Assembly (NCBI GenBank): GCA_019918135.1
Contig: WBZZ01002516.1
Location: 167,501-231,500 of the forward strand
From: Paulinella micropora
Taxonomy: Eukaryota > Cercozoa > Imbricatea > Euglyphida > Paulinellidae
Length of the DNA: 64,000 nt
Reading direction: 5' to 3'
Below the pieces are notes generated by a model that saw nothing but the letters and a program-made list of their open reading frames with translations, did no database searches and was not told the origin of the DNA. The position numbers and the translations under genes were made by a program. Each line of letters opens with the position of its first letter. Position 1 is the first letter of the stretch. Below are positions 1 to 10,836 of this stretch, one piece after another.

Positions 1-143
1 AAGATAGGATAGGATATATAGGATAGGATAGAACAGGTACGTAGCTAGGTACGTAGGTAGGTAGGTAGGCAGAGAGAAGGAAGGTGTGTAGCTAGGTAGA
101 GAGAAGGCGTGTGTGTTTATGTGTATACGATAGATACATATTA

Positions 144-217
<74 letters not shown>

Positions 218-425
218 GGGTAGGTAGGTAGGTAGGTAGATAGATAGACAGACAGACAGACAGGTAGATGGTAGAGAGAAGGTAGGTAGGTAGGTAGAGA
301 GAAGGTAGGTGTGTAGGTAGGTAGAGAGAAGGCGTGTGCGTATGTGTGTATGTTTGTTTTTATTGTATGTATGTATGTATGTATGAAGGAGAAGTAAAAC
401 AGGACGAAAAAGAAACGATGGAGAA
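1..425. repeat. Tetranucleotide microsatellite tract
   Basis: Runs of GGTA/TAGG and a long GATA stretch (about 140-215), with GA- and GT-rich interruptions. Reading frames here are low-complexity shadows. It abuts the first PLV remnant directly, as do other microsatellites in the window. Confidence 0.95.
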
Positions 426-426
426 A

Positions 427-833
427 CCACAATTTCTTTATTTCGGAAAAGAAGAAAAAGAAAACTACCGAACCAAAAAAACGACCAAGTAAAGTATATT
501 CCACCAGAGGTTGTTTTTGTTTTGGACGATTTAGGGAGCGGATTAAGAGATAAGTCCGTAAGCGATTTGTTAAAAAAGAACAGACACTATAAAAGTAAGG
601 TGATTATGTCAAGTCAGTATTTGAACGACCTACGGCCAGAAGCCATTAAGCAGTTAGATTATTTATTAATCTTTCCGGCCCAGTCTCAGGACAAAATGGA
701 ACTCGTGTATAAACACTTAGACTTATCTTTTGTCTTTGATTATTTTCTTCAAAAGCATCACGAAGCAACGAAGGATAGATTTAATTTTCTGTATGTTTCA
801 AGTGTTGATGATGAATTAAGAAAAAAACTTTAA
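427..833 (+). pseudogene. FtsK/A32-like genome-packaging ATPase, C-terminal remnant
   Basis: Packaging ATPases of this class pump viral DNA into the capsid. The remnant contains the Walker B-like stretch VFVLDDLGSGLRD and the downstream KKNRHYKSKVIMSSQYL region, nearly identical to the full-length copy in element B (14349-15173). The N-terminal Walker A half is absent. It is the first recognisable gene of element A and lies directly against the microsatellite. Fossil; broken. Confidence 0.85.
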
Positions 834-884
834 TTTTAGGCTAAAATAATTATTTGATTTTTTAAATATTTTTTTCATAGTATA

Positions 885-1217
885 ATGGTAGTGAAAACAA
901 CTCGTGTTGAAGTCATTCCAACAATCGGTAAACGAACTATTAACTCAAGCACAAATATGGCTGGAGGTAAAAAGAAAACTGGACGAAAGAAGAAGCAAGG
1001 AGGCAAGGGACAGGCTGGAGGAAAAGTTAAATGGCAAAAAGTGGGGAAAACGGAACGGCATTGGCTGTTAATAAATTCCTTCGTGATAACAAGATTATTT
1101 CAAAGACTGCGAATGCCCTTGGCGATATCGGGGTTCCATATGCGTCTCGTATAAGGGCTTACTGCTGCAAAACTTGGTTATGGTAAGCAGAGCGGACGTG
1201 GGGCACTCAAATTCTAA
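885..1217 (+). pseudogene. Small basic protein (possible core/DNA-condensing protein), remnant
   Basis: It begins MVVKTTRVEVIPTIGK and continues into a very Lys/Gly-rich stretch (GGKKKTGRKKKQGGK). A related gene lies beside the ATPase in element B (13998-14316). The composition resembles the arginine/lysine-rich core proteins adenoviruses use to condense DNA, but that comparison is by composition only. It lies between ATPase and protease in both elements, consistent with a virion component. Broken. Confidence 0.6.
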
Positions 1218-1264
1218 ATGATATTTGTTTGAAATTATGAGGAAATATTTTTTGTTTATATACA

Positions 1265-1424
1265 ATGAGTCAAGAAAGCGAAGAAACAGAAATTAAGACC
1301 CCCGCGGGTTTATAGAAATAAGAGCGGGAGGCCATATATTATCCAGAAGGGTAAAAAATACTATCTTAATTTCGGTAAGAAAACAAATGATATGAGCACA
1401 CTTCAATCGTTTAACTTTTTATGA
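1265..1424 (+). pseudogene. Short basic protein with GRPYI motif, remnant
   Basis: A short frame with the pattern SGRPYIIQKGKKYYLNFGKK. The same pattern (GRPYIKVKGKRAYLNFG) occurs near 13741-13829 and 29852-30046 on the minus strand, always just upstream of the coiled-coil gene or its former position. Its end overlaps the next gene's ATG by a few bases, an operon-like arrangement. Function unknown; broken. Confidence 0.5.
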
Positions 1425-1999
1425 AATACTTAAGCAGACCAAAAGCAAAGAAAAAAGCAAAGAAGGAAGACTTAAGAAAAGTCCAAAGCCTGTCAGAGAT
1501 TGAACAAAATACGAGAACAGCCATTAATGAACACTTAGACAAACTCAAAAAGGAAAAGTATGAGGGTATTGAGGCTATAGAGAAAAAAGAAAAGACAGCA
1601 CGTAATGAAATGGAAGAGGAAAAGAAAAGGTTAGAAAGAAAAGACATAGCCGATGCTAAGGAACTACATGAAACAATGAATAGGGAACATAAAAAACAAC
1701 TGGCGGAGATCAATGAAAGACAAGAACAAAAAGACAGAGAACTAAGAAGGGAGCAAAAACTCATAGAGGATTTACAATTCGAACAACAAAGGAACCAAAT
1801 ATTGGCTATTATGCCTCAGCAACCCCAGCAATATCTCGGTTATCAGGGACCACCACTAGGAGGACCACCTCCTGCACCACCACTTCCAACATTCATTCCG
1901 AAAAAAGAAGCAAAAGAAGAAAAACCAGACAAGCCTGACCACGAACTAGAAACAGACATAAAACCTTTGAGAAGGGCTAATTTTACTGATGAAGATTAA
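1421..1999 (+). CDS. Coiled-coil protein with proline-rich tail (PLV, unknown role)
   Basis: 192 residues. The first two thirds are almost entirely Lys/Glu/Arg/Gln heptad-like helix (for example EQKDRELRREQKLIEDLQFE), followed by a PPLGGPPPAPPLP segment and an acidic end. A piece of the same gene is present in reverse at about 29515-29850. It lies between the basic protein and the protease, so a minor virion or scaffold role is possible; this is inference from position. The frame is open from ATG to stop. It is distinct from the cassette coiled-coil proteins at 22.6, 24.5 and 53.4 kb. Confidence 0.6.
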   Translation: MKYLSRPKAKKKAKKEDLRKVQSLSEIEQNTRTAINEHLDKLKKEKYEGIEAIEKKEKTARNEMEEEKKRLERKDIADAKELHETMNREHKKQLAEINERQEQKDRELRREQKLIEDLQFEQQRNQILAIMPQQPQQYLGYQGPPLGGPPPAPPLPTFIPKKEAKEEKPDKPDHELETDIKPLRRANFTDED

Positions 2000-2451
2000 G
2001 CCAATTAGTAAAAGTATAATACAAAAAACAGCCAATGGAATTAAAGTATTTCTAAATCAAAAAGTAAAATTGTCTGATATGAAGAAAGCGCACTGGCACA
2101 ATCAGAAAAATCTGATAAAGCAAAGATACTATTGGCTATTTAGGTTTGACAATAAAAATTACTAATTGTTTATCAAAAAAGTATTTACCAGAAATAAAAA
2201 TCGTTGATTTATCACGAGCCTTAAAAAGGAAACTTGAAATGGATGAACATACTAAACTAAATCATAGAGAAAATAGCAAATGGATTATGGCGATGGTAAA
2301 AAGGTTTAATATTAATGTAGGAAACGATGTGAAGCAAATAAAAAAGAAAATAGCAGATTATGCTAAGTATGATGAGTATACGGGAAGCAAGGAGGGTCAG
2401 GTAGGAAATTACAATATACACTAGAGGAAATGATAGCAAAAGTTTTTTCAA
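1989..2451 (+). pseudogene. Unrecognised PLV remnant(s)
   Basis: A Lys-rich short frame begins at 1989, overlapping the end of the coiled-coil gene, and another overlapping frame runs to 2424 (contains DLSRALKRKLEMDEH). No family recognised. AT-rich like the rest of element A; probably remains of a gene between coiled coil and protease. Confidence 0.35.
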
Positions 2452-2485
2452 TCGCTACAATAAAAGAATATTTAGCCAGAAAGGA

Positions 2486-2752
2486 TTGGACACATTCAAT
2501 GAACAAAATGATTTTGTAAATACTCTAACAAATAAAATGTATTATGATACAAATGTTGATAAACAGGTTTCAAATGATTTGAACATTGATGAGTACCCCC
2601 TTGGGGTACAGCAACCACAACCAGAGCCAGAGCAACCAGAGCCCGAGCCAGAGCAACCACAGCCAGACTAGCAACAGCCAGAGGTACCACAGCAAGAGGA
2701 GGCAAAGCCAGAGCCACAGCAACAGCAACAGGAGGGAGAGGGTCGGGGGCTA
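2486..2752 (+). other. Pro-Glu-Gln low-complexity coding tract upstream of protease
   Basis: A short frame (MDTFNEQNDFVNTLTNK...) leads into repeated P-E-P-E-Q/P-Q units. It lies just before the protease and may once have been its N-terminal extension or a separate linker protein. The repeat nature makes it fast-changing. Confidence 0.4.
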
Positions 2753-3232
2753 ATGACTAATGAAATATATGACATAATGAAAAAATATGGATGGTATTTG
2801 GGAACGATTGCTAGTGATGAAATCTACAAATTAAATCCAGAAAAAAGAAATCAATACGGATTTATTATGAATACCGACCCTAGCAACGAAAAAGGACAAC
2901 ATTGGATGGCAGTATGGATAAGTCTAGATAAAGACAGGTCAGTTGAAGTGTATGACCCATTAGCACTTTACGAACCAACGGAAGATTTTCAACAACAAAT
3001 GAAACAACTAATTCACCGAAGTAATCCAGGTAGTTATTTATTAATGAAGGTTAATCAAGTAAAAGAGCAGAGTGATACGAGTGATACCTGTGGATGGTTT
3101 GCTATGCGTTTTTTAATGGAGCGGGCGAAAGGAGTGCGATTTAAATTCGCCAGTGGCTACACAGACTTAAAAGAAGAAGAAGCGGAAAAATTAAAAGCAC
3201 AGAATGGGTATGAATTTGACACTTTTATATAA
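2753..3232 (+). CDS. Adenain-like cysteine protease (C5-type maturation protease)
   Basis: This class cleaves capsid precursors during virion maturation. 159 residues. The visible catalytic pattern is GQHWMAVW (His near residue 50), VEVYDPLALYEP (Asp near 68), and KEQSDTSDTCGWFAMRFL (Gln and Cys near 115-122), the His-Asp/Glu-Gln-Cys order of adenovirus protease and Polinton homologues. The start follows the PEQ-rich tract and may be internal to a longer form. Partial copies occur at 13429-13735 and 48282-48540. The frame itself is open. Confidence 0.85.
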   Translation: MTNEIYDIMKKYGWYLGTIASDEIYKLNPEKRNQYGFIMNTDPSNEKGQHWMAVWISLDKDRSVEVYDPLALYEPTEDFQQQMKQLIHRSNPGSYLLMKVNQVKEQSDTSDTCGWFAMRFLMERAKGVRFKFASGYTDLKEEEAEKLKAQNGYEFDTFI

Positions 3233-3256
3233 AATTATTTATTCGTAATATATACA

Positions 3257-4069
3257 ATGGAGTATAAAGGCGGTCGCTCAAGTTCCATCTATTACATAAA
3301 TAGCAAAAATAGAATAACAGGCACAGACTCAGACTTTACACACGAAGTCAATATGAAGAGACTAGATTGCCCCACACATTGTAAAATTCTTTATATTTAC
3401 ATTCCAAAATCGTATTACTCCGTCGCCAGTCCTAACAATACTTTTACATTATCTGAAGAAGGGTATGAGGCTTTAATTACGATACCTGAGGGAAACTACA
3501 CATTGAACAATCTAAAAAATAAATTGGCTGAGGTGCTAACCGCAGACAGCCCAAATAATTATACTTATGTTGTCTCAAGCAACAATACCAACATAGACCC
3601 AGAAGATGGAAAATTAACATTCAGTGTGTCAGAGAATAAAGGAATTCAACCGCGGTTTATATTTGATGGTGATACCCGTATTCACGAAGTAATGTGTTTT
3701 GATAGAAACTCAACATATTTCTTTGCTAATAATTTTATTAAATCGCCAAATGTGATTATTTTAACTGGTGAAAAAACTCTGTATCTTCAATCTGACTTAG
3801 TTGGCGAAGGAGATAATCACGTGCTACAAGAAATATACACTGCCAACGAAATTCCTTTTGGGTCTGTTATCTATGATGGAAGCGGGTCAGAGTATGGTAA
3901 AACATGATCAGCAAGTTCAAACAATGTATTTAGATTTTACTTGACGGACGAAAACGACCAGGCAATTAATCTTAATGGTTTGGGTATAGTTATGGCATTA
4001 ATGGTTTATAGTGAAACTAATTATTTTAGTTTATTTAATTCATTCTTCAATTTGTTAAAGGCTAGATAA
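3257..4069 (+). pseudogene. Penton / minor capsid protein (single jelly-roll type), fossil
   Basis: It begins MEYKGGRSSSIYYINSKNRI and continues with the same sequence pattern as 12504-13283 in element B (FTLSEEGYEALITIPEGNY, DLVGEGDNHVLQEIYTANE). In Polintons and PLVs a penton gene of about 250-270 residues lies next to the major capsid gene and protease, as here. It would occupy capsid vertices. Broken (about one break); otherwise near full length. A different penton lineage is represented at 48609-48892. Confidence 0.75.
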
Positions 4070-4149
4070 TTAATTTTAGAATTATTTTTTTTTCTATAAA
4101 TATATTTCGTGTTTTAATCAACTTACACCACTTCAAAAACAAAACAAAA

Positions 4150-4822
4150 ATGCATGTCCAATACGGATGAGAACTAGTCCATCAGACTAAAGAACTGCGG
4201 CAAATATGAATTGAACAAACTTACCAGCCGTGAATGCTAGCAGGATGTTAATCTCACAACTGCTGGGGGTATGGAAAGCACCTGTGAAATTCCTACTCGC
4301 CCACTGAACCTTGCGAGGTCTGTCTTGCGATTTACTTACACTCCAATCACTGCTGGAGGTGGTAATTACAATCGTATTTATGCTGATTGTCTGTCTACGA
4401 TTAAAACTATTGAACTGCGAAGTCAAAGCGGGCAGTATCTGTGTAATCTTCAACACGTGGGTAATTACACCAAGATGATTTGGAAGCCCGAAATTAAATA
4501 TGAAAAATTTATGGCACTTGAAAACCACGGGGAGTATGATGAAAAAACTTTGGGCAAGACTGGCTCTGGTGCTATGCTTCAAAAGTGTAATGCGAACAAC
4601 AAAACAGGAATATCGATGACGACTAGAGTTATGACAAATGTGGGTGCAGCTGATGCTGCTGGTACTAATGCAGCCTATCAAGTTGTTGAGACGGATACGG
4701 ATACCGAAGCAAACATTAGAATAGCCTTGAATGGTGTTATTGAACGTATTCGTTCTGTTGTAGCACAGCCGACCACAGATGCCCAGAGACACCTAAACAA
4801 TTTTAATACTTTTGATGGTTAG
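4150..4822 (+). pseudogene. Major capsid protein, N-terminal remnant
   Basis: It shares CEIPTRPLNLARSVLRFTYTP, IELRSQSGQYLCNLQHVGNY and the MLQKCNA motif with the long copy in element B (10810-12401). The double-jelly-roll fold is inferred from family and gene order, not visible directly. It ends where element A meets the start of element B, so only the first part of the gene survives. Broken. Confidence 0.75.
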
Positions 4823-4940
4823 TGTGAGTATCAAGTTTGTAGATTACTATGGAGCGATATCTACGGGTTTGAAGACTATTAATCAGATTTCTGTCAGAGA
4901 TGTTTTGGAAAGATTGTCAGCATTATTTCAAAGCAATTAA
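4823..4940 (+). pseudogene. C-terminal remnant of the conserved gene upstream of PolB
   Basis: It matches the end of the intact 203-residue protein at 26137-26748 (FVDYYGKISTGLRKVNQIS-like pattern). It sits at the left boundary of element B directly ahead of PolB, the same order as in element C. Function unknown. Only the last part survives. Confidence 0.65.
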
Positions 4941-4970
4941 AGTCTTTATACAGATGAAAAGGGGTCTAAT

Positions 4971-7900
4971 ATGGATAAGTTTAGATTCGTTTTGAAATCT
5001 GTTGAAATGCCAACGGGCGGAACGAGGCTTCAAGTAATTAATAAATTAGATGTATATAAAAAGAGAGGAGTAATTCAAATTAAATAATACAGACAACATA
5101 TGCTTAGCCAGAGCAATTGTTGTAGTAAAAGCAAAAATTGAAAAACATAAAAAATACAAGACAATGATGATGGGACGAAAGATACAGGAAGAGATGGCTA
5201 TTAAGTTGCACGAAGAAGCGAAAGTCATTCAGGATGTGTGCGGTATTCCTGAAATTAAAACTTTTGCTAGCCACATTAAATACAATCTGGTTATTGTTGA
5301 ATTTCCTGACAAGATAGTTTATAAGACAGACTTAAAGGACGAGAAAGGTGTGCGACTTACGAACCTTTACATACTTAAGACAGAGAACCACTACGATGCC
5401 ATAACTAATATGAAGTCCATGGTATGTAAAGAAAACTTCTGTGAGTTATGTTTAAGAGGATTTCAAAAGAGACATGCCTGCGAATCTAAATGTAATATCT
5501 GCGAAACCAAAGACTGCAAGGGTATCAACAATTGGACTGATTGCTATTTGTGTAATAGAAAGTTTCCAAACACGGTCTGTTTCAATAACCACAAGAGGAC
5601 GAACTGTGATATCAAAGCGAAATGTCTTTCGTGCGGACTTAATTGCAGGAGAAAGGACGAACACAAATGCGGTTATGCGAAATGCCGTAATTGTAAGGAA
5701 CTGAAACCACTTGAACACCAATGTGAAATCGTGAAGAAAGACATATTACCTTTTTCAGAGAAATACATATTCTTTGACTTTGAAGCGACACAGGATACAG
5801 GCGAGCACATTGTTAATCATTCGGAAAGTCAGTATTACGATGCTAAGGAACCACCCGTCATACATAAGACCATTCATGATTTCTGTAAGTGGGCATTTGA
5901 ACCTAAGCACAACGGCTTTACATTCATTGCTCATAACAGTCGCGGATATGATTGTCAGTTTATTCTTAAATGGTTGGTAGATAACGGACAGGCTCCATTC
6001 GTCATATATCAGGGTGGTAAGATAATGATGATGACTTTGAAGAAATACCGCTTCATTGATAGTTTGAGTTTCCTCACGATGCCGTTGTCAGACTTTCCTA
6101 AGACATTCGGATTGAACGAACTTAAAAAAGGCTTCTTCCCTCACTTCTTCAATACGGACAAGAATAAAAATTATGTTGGTGTTATGCCTCATAAGAAGCA
6201 CTACGGCTACGACACGATGAAAGATAAGAAAAGAGCGGAATTCTTAGAATGGTATGAAAGCCAAAGAAACAACACATTTGATATGCGGAAGGAAATCGCG
6301 GAATACTGTCATAGCGATGTTGACATTTTGAGAAGGGGATGTATGGATTTTAGAAAGCAGTTTCTAGAATTCGGTATTGACCCGTTTCAATATACAACTA
6401 TTGCGAGTTGTGTTATGGCTTTGTATCGGGCTAAGTTTATGCCAGAGAATTCAATTGCTGTGTTGAAGGCGGAAAAGCAAAACAGGATTACCTCTCGGGC
6501 TTGTGTTGAATGGATAGCTTACAGAAGCAGGTTAGACCAAACGGATATTAAGCATGCTTTCAATGGTGGTGAAAAGATGTTTCAACTGAAACTTTTTGAA
6601 AAAGTTTCATCAAAACCTGGAGGTGCGGAGGTGAAATCTCCGCAAGGACAATCCCGTGTGTACGTAGATGGATGGGATGAAAAAACGAAAACCGCTTACG
6701 AATTTCACGGATGTCTCTGGCACGGATGTCCAAAGTGCTTTAATGGTAATACAATCAATACTAAGAAGAATAAGACGATGGGCGAACTATACAAGGCAAC
6801 AATGAGACGAGAAAAAGAACTAAGCAAACAAGTAAGCAAAATAATAAGTATATGGGAATGTGAATGGAGATTAATGAAAACAAGTGAAAGACTAGCGGAA
6901 GATACTAATGAACGAATTACGGAACAAGAAGGACTTAACCCGCGAGAAGCAATGTTTGGGGGTAGAACGGATGCTCTAACATTGTATTGGAAATCACGAC
7001 ACGACAACGAATATGCGAAATACGTTGACATATGCTCTCTCTATCCGACCGTTATGTTTTACGACCTTTATCCTAGCGGGCACCACGAAATCATTAGACC
7101 GAACAAAGATGACGATAGAAAAGATACGAAAAACAAAATCATAAACAGAGAATATTTCGGAGTGGCTAAGGTTAAGATGCTACCACCTAGAAAATTACTC
7201 CATCCCGTTTTACCTAAGGCGGATAGAGGAAAACTGATGTATTACTTATGCGATAAGTGCGGAATGACCGAACAAAAGGATGAATGTAAGCACACCGATA
7301 ACGAGCGAGCAATAACTGGCACTTGGGCAACACCCGAAATCTACAAGGCCTTAGACAAAGGACAAGCTAATTAAGGTATATGAGGTATGGCACTGGAAGG
7401 AGCAGAGCAGTAGCCTATTCAAGGATTACATAAAAACTTTCTTAAAGGTTAAACAAGGTTCAAGCGGATATCCAGATGGCTGTATTACACAGGAACAAAA
7501 AAGAAACTACATTGACAGTATGGAAGTCAAGATGGGTATTAAGATGGACGAAAAAAAATAGAAGAAAACCCCGGAAGGCGAGTGGTTGCTAAGTTGTGCT
7601 TAAACTCGTTGTGGGGCAAGTTTGGTGAAAAGCAAAACAAAACTCAAAACAAAATGATAAAAGACAAAGATACCTTGTACAAGTTAATGAGCGACAAGTC
7701 AGTTGATAACATAAACATAAAGATTATTAACGGCAAATTAATAGAAGCGAGTTATGACCTTAAACAAGACGCGGTAAGCGACCCCGTGACTTGCCACGCG
7801 AGGATTAGACTATATGAGATGCTGGATAAACTAGGCAACCGAATTCTATACCACGATACTGACAGTGTCATATACACAAAAGACTTAACGAAAGGCGAAA

Positions 7901-8376
7901 CAGATGTTAAAACGGGTAAGTTGTTAGGCGAATGGACGGATGAACTACACGGAGCAAAGATTATGACATTTATCGGAGGCGGGCCAAAGTGTTATGGATA
8001 TGTCTTAGATAACGGCAAAGCAAGTATGAAAGTCAAAGGCTTTAGTATGAATTATGAAAACAATAAATCGTTGAATTTATCAAATATGTTAAGTGTCATT
8101 AGTTGCGGACTTGGCATCAAAAACAGCGACCTTATTGAGAACGGCAAGAATGAATTGTTAGAGTTGCTTAAGACTCAGGAAGAAAAATTGATTGCTAAAC
8201 GAATTGAAAAATCTGGTAAAGTTGTTATTGTAGAAAACAGCAAGATAACAAGAGACAAACAACAGAAAAAAATAACGAGCGAATACTTAGAAAAAATATT
8301 CAGCTTTACTTACACAAAAAGAAATATTTTAGGTATTGTAGACAATGCGATTGAAACAAGACCGTTTGGATACTAA
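4971..8376 (+). pseudogene. Protein-primed family B DNA polymerase (pPolB), fossil
   Basis: Replicates the linear PLV genome. An N-terminal region rich in CxxC pairs (FCELCLRGF, CNICETKDC, CLSCGLNC, CRNCKELKP) suggests zinc binding. It is followed by exonuclease motifs FFDFEATQ, FIAHNSRGYDCQFIL and YCHSDVDIL, then polymerase motif A YVDICSLYPTVM, motif B KLCLNSLWGKFG and motif C YHDTDSVIY. About 1,100 residues overall, as expected for Polinton enzymes. A 57-nt palindromic-type repeat is carried in frame (6589-6645) that the copy in element C lacks. Broken (a few breaks), but all catalytic blocks are recognisable. Confidence 0.9.
6589..6645 (-). repeat. Repeat of the GGTGCGGAGG family inside the PolB coding frame
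   Basis: 57 nt encoding KLFEKVSSKPGGAEVKSPQ. The related PolB in element C passes directly from FQL to GQ at this point. The same DNA (with changes) occurs between genes at 9084-9138, 12415-12469, 13836-13937 and 30003-30104, so this is an intergenic repeat that lies in frame within a polymerase gene. Confidence 0.8.
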
Positions 8377-8402
8377 ATGAACTGACAATAAAAACTTTAT
8401 AA

Positions 8403-9083
8403 TTATTTTTTTTTGCCTTTACCCTTAAAGCTCCTTATTGTATGTATTCCTTTTGTCGGTTTAACTAACTTAGTATTTACAGCAGTCGCTCGTAACAACG
8501 ACACAGGGTCGTACTTAGTTCGGTAGTTCGTGGTTAGCTTCGCAGTCTTCGCCCTCTTCCCTTTCGGGTTTACTCTAACAGCTACTCAGTCAATTACTCC
8601 TTCAATGAGGTCTCTCGTGCTACTGCCTTTATTGTATGTAGTTGCCTTCACCCCCGTTTGTCGGCTTAAGTCTTTTGCTATTGTGCCACCTAGTGAATGT
8701 CCCGTCAGCTCTACATTTTCTTTACCATATTTCTTTATGACTTCGTTAACCAACTTCTGCTCTTCTTTATATCTCGGAGTTCTTTTCAATACTCCCTTTA
8801 CCAATGCGCCATCTGTAAGTAAGTCTCGCTTATCCGCACTTCCTCTAAATGCTACAATCGCCTTACCATCTTTTTCATATACTGTTGACTTTTCTTTGCT
8901 AGCGACTGGTTTCCATCCGTCAGCACCCTTTCTCTCTGACCGCGACAAATAGACATCCTCAGACAACTCAGCACTACCGCCTTTTTGTCGTTTGTATTCT
9001 TTGCTCGCCTTTTTCAATGCTTCTCCGTAGCTTATGTTATGCTTAGCAGAGTAAGCCTTTACAAACTTTATCCACTCACTCAT
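8403..9083 (-). pseudogene. Class 3 lipase-like alpha/beta hydrolase (PLV cargo), fossil
   Basis: The catalytic nucleophile elbow ELTGHSLGGTIAKDL and the upstream IVAFRGSADKRDLLTD segment are typical of class 3 lipases, which hydrolyse ester bonds in lipids. The start at 9083 (MSEWIKFVKAYSAKHN) follows a repeat copy. A Lys/Arg-rich continuation (NPKGKRAKTAK) ending near 8403 suggests a basic tail. It lies convergent with PolB. A lipase on a virion could help breach membranes, as the phospholipase domain of parvovirus capsids does; that role is inference. Broken. Confidence 0.7.
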
Positions 9084-9138
9084 TGCAGAGACTCCGCCTC
9101 CGCACCTCCGGTTTTGGTGAAGCTTTTTCAAAAGGTTC
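9084..9138. repeat. Short dispersed repeat (GCCTCCGCACCTCC family)
   Basis: One of at least five copies. This copy sits just upstream of the lipase start. Its end contains AGCTTTTTCAAAAGG, able to form a small stem. Confidence 0.85.
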
Positions 9139-9196
9139 CTATATTAATTATTTAATTTTTTTTATTTTTTATACTCACTACTATATACACTCTACT

Positions 9197-9472
9197 ATGA
9201 CTACCATTACAAGACTGTGCGAGAAGTTTGAAAAACTTTCCATCGAAGGCGAAAAGAAATCATTTTCTCTCGCCAATGTTCAAAAGGTAATCCACGACGA
9301 AATAAAAGCGATTGAAGAAAGAAAAGCCTCTCAACCAAAAGACACTTTTCATTTCGGTAAATACAAAGGCAAAAAAATAGAAGACATCGCAAAGATTGAC
9401 AAGCCATATATTGAATGGTTAGTCCGTCAGCCGTGGTGTAGTAATAAAGACGAACTAAAGAAATACTTGTAA
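9197..9472 (+). CDS. Small protein with ExoX-C-like FGKYKGK domain
   Basis: 91 residues beginning MTTITRLCEKFEKLS. The C-terminal half, FHFGKYKGKKIEDIAKIDKPYIEWL, matches the short G-K-Y/H-K-G-K ... P-Y-L-x-W pattern of the domain found at the end of exonuclease X-like proteins and in many phage and giant-virus proteins. Role unknown; nucleic-acid binding is plausible. Two relatives lie in element C (30979-31245 and 31287-31796), also just before the surface-protein gene. The frame looks intact. Confidence 0.65.
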   Translation: MTTITRLCEKFEKLSIEGEKKSFSLANVQKVIHDEIKAIEERKASQPKDTFHFGKYKGKKIEDIAKIDKPYIEWLVRQPWCSNKDELKKYL

Positions 9473-9506
9473 TACATTGAAATGATTTTTTTTCACTCTA
9501 TCCACA

Positions 9507-10759
9507 TCATTGGTCTTCTAAGAAATTAACGATAACACTTACATTGCTTCCATTATTAACAGTCGCAACGGACTTTTGTAAAAATGTTAGATTTCTCCAG
9601 GAGCGAGTTGTATGTCGTAAGTTCGCAGGTCAATAAGCTGGCTAGAAGTAGCATTAACAAAAAGTTTAAGAATGACATCCGTTATAACGGCAGCACCGAG
9701 GGCAGTCGCAGCGATGTCCTTTGATACGATTGAAGTTTTAGAATCAATATCAGCTAAGTTCTCACCCGTAAGTGCTCCAGTCGTTTTCACAATTCCCACT
9801 ATGTTAACTTTAGAGTCCTCGTTCGATATACTCACAAGAGTTGGGTAAACAATTGAATAATTGGTCGCACCAGCATCAAAAAGTGATTTATTTTTTATGC
9901 TGACAATTGGGCTTTCGGTGGTGCTCGCCGGCTCACTTCCTTCCGCCTCGTTTGATATGCTTGAATTAATAGTGTTGGGGCCCTCAATAAACATACTACA
10001 ACTCGCCGTTTTCAAAATTTGTATTCCATTTAATTGATTGACATTGTAGATACGTGCTACAAATGGTAGAGTTGTATTCCGCAGACTGACACCTGTGTTG
10101 GCATTCGCATACTTAATCATATGGACAAGCTGGAATTCGCCCGTTGTTGGATTCTCAATTGAAAACTTAATAGCACCAAAGCCTAAATACTGGAATTGAA
10201 TTTGAAACACATTTCCATTTGACCATACCAGGTTAGGCATATCTCATGTTCCATTACACGGGTCATTCCAGACCGCTTGTTGAACTAAGGTAGGAGTTCC
10301 TCCCTTACAATGTAGAATATTCATACCAGCATCTTTGCTTTTATAAAAATAGAAACCATTTTGTAATGCGGTATCTCCAATTCCAATAACAGAGGCATAA
10401 TCTTTTGTTTCGTCTGTCGTTCATAAGGCGGTGAAGCGACACAGGACCCCCATACACGTTCTATATTTTATTTTATTTTTGCTTTCCATAATGGCATTGG
10501 CGGTAGCTTTTGCTTCTGTTTTAACTTCAGCCATATTCGCATTAAATGCTACTTTGGCATCAGTTTGAGTTAATGTCAATATCCGTGTATTAACTGTGTA
10601 GGGAAATATTTCCTGTAAGACTGGTGTTAATGAACTGGTTAATGATTCACCGAAGGCGGTTTTCATATTATTGGTTTCAATGTGTCCGTCATACCCGACT
10701 TTGACATTTACGAAGTCGCCGTCTGGATTTTGTGCTATCAAATTTCTCTGGTGAGACAT
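9507..10759 (-). pseudogene. Surface/fibre-like virion protein (MSHQRNLIAQ family), fossil
   Basis: One of three copies of a protein of about 400 residues; the others are at 31828-33142 and 49173-50405 (intact). Shared patterns are TPVLQEIFPYTVNTR, a KYRTGMGV-RFTAL-like block, FQIQFQYLGFGAIKF, and a Thr/Asn-rich beta-type C-terminal domain ending in LEDQ-like residues. It lies between the ExoX-C-like gene and the major capsid gene in elements B and C, hence probably a virion surface protein. Biochemical role unknown. Transcription probably starts at the TATA/leader motif just upstream (10786-10836). Broken (a few breaks). Confidence 0.65.
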
Positions 10760-10785
10760 GGTAGGAGCTTTTTTTACAAAAAAAC

Positions 10786-10836
10786 CTCCTACAACCTCAA
10801 AAAACTTTTTTAAGAGTGCCGAGATGTATATATTCT
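10786..10836 (-). promoter_or_regulatory. PLV late-type promoter: TATA box plus TTTTTGAGGTTGTAG leader motif
   Basis: Read on minus: an AT-rich TATATACAT box, then TTTTTTGAGGTTGTAGGAGG about 12 nt later, then the ATG at 10759. The same arrangement precedes the penton (13311-13353) and ATPase (15181-15211). Confidence 0.55.

Larger units (their letters stand above)
427..4822 (+). mobile_element. PLV A: truncated capsid block of a Polinton-like virus (fossil)
   Basis: A run of plus-strand remnants in the order ATPase, basic protein, coiled coil, protease, penton, major capsid. The same genes in the same relative order occur on the minus strand of element B, so the family call rests on synteny as well as protein motifs. 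The element is broken: both ends are lost, and I estimate roughly six to eight breaks in the genes that remain. It stops where element B begins. Divergence from B is moderate (proteins clearly similar, not identical), suggesting a separate, older insertion rather than a duplicate of B. Confidence 0.85.

Noticed and set aside
92-430. Frames in the GATA/GGTA and TC/GA microsatellites (also near 23.5, 35.4 and 54.7 kb)
   Set aside because: Low-complexity translation of simple repeats.
885-1217. Histone-like protein
   Set aside because: Lys/Gly-rich but without a histone-fold pattern; kept only as a possible core protein by position.
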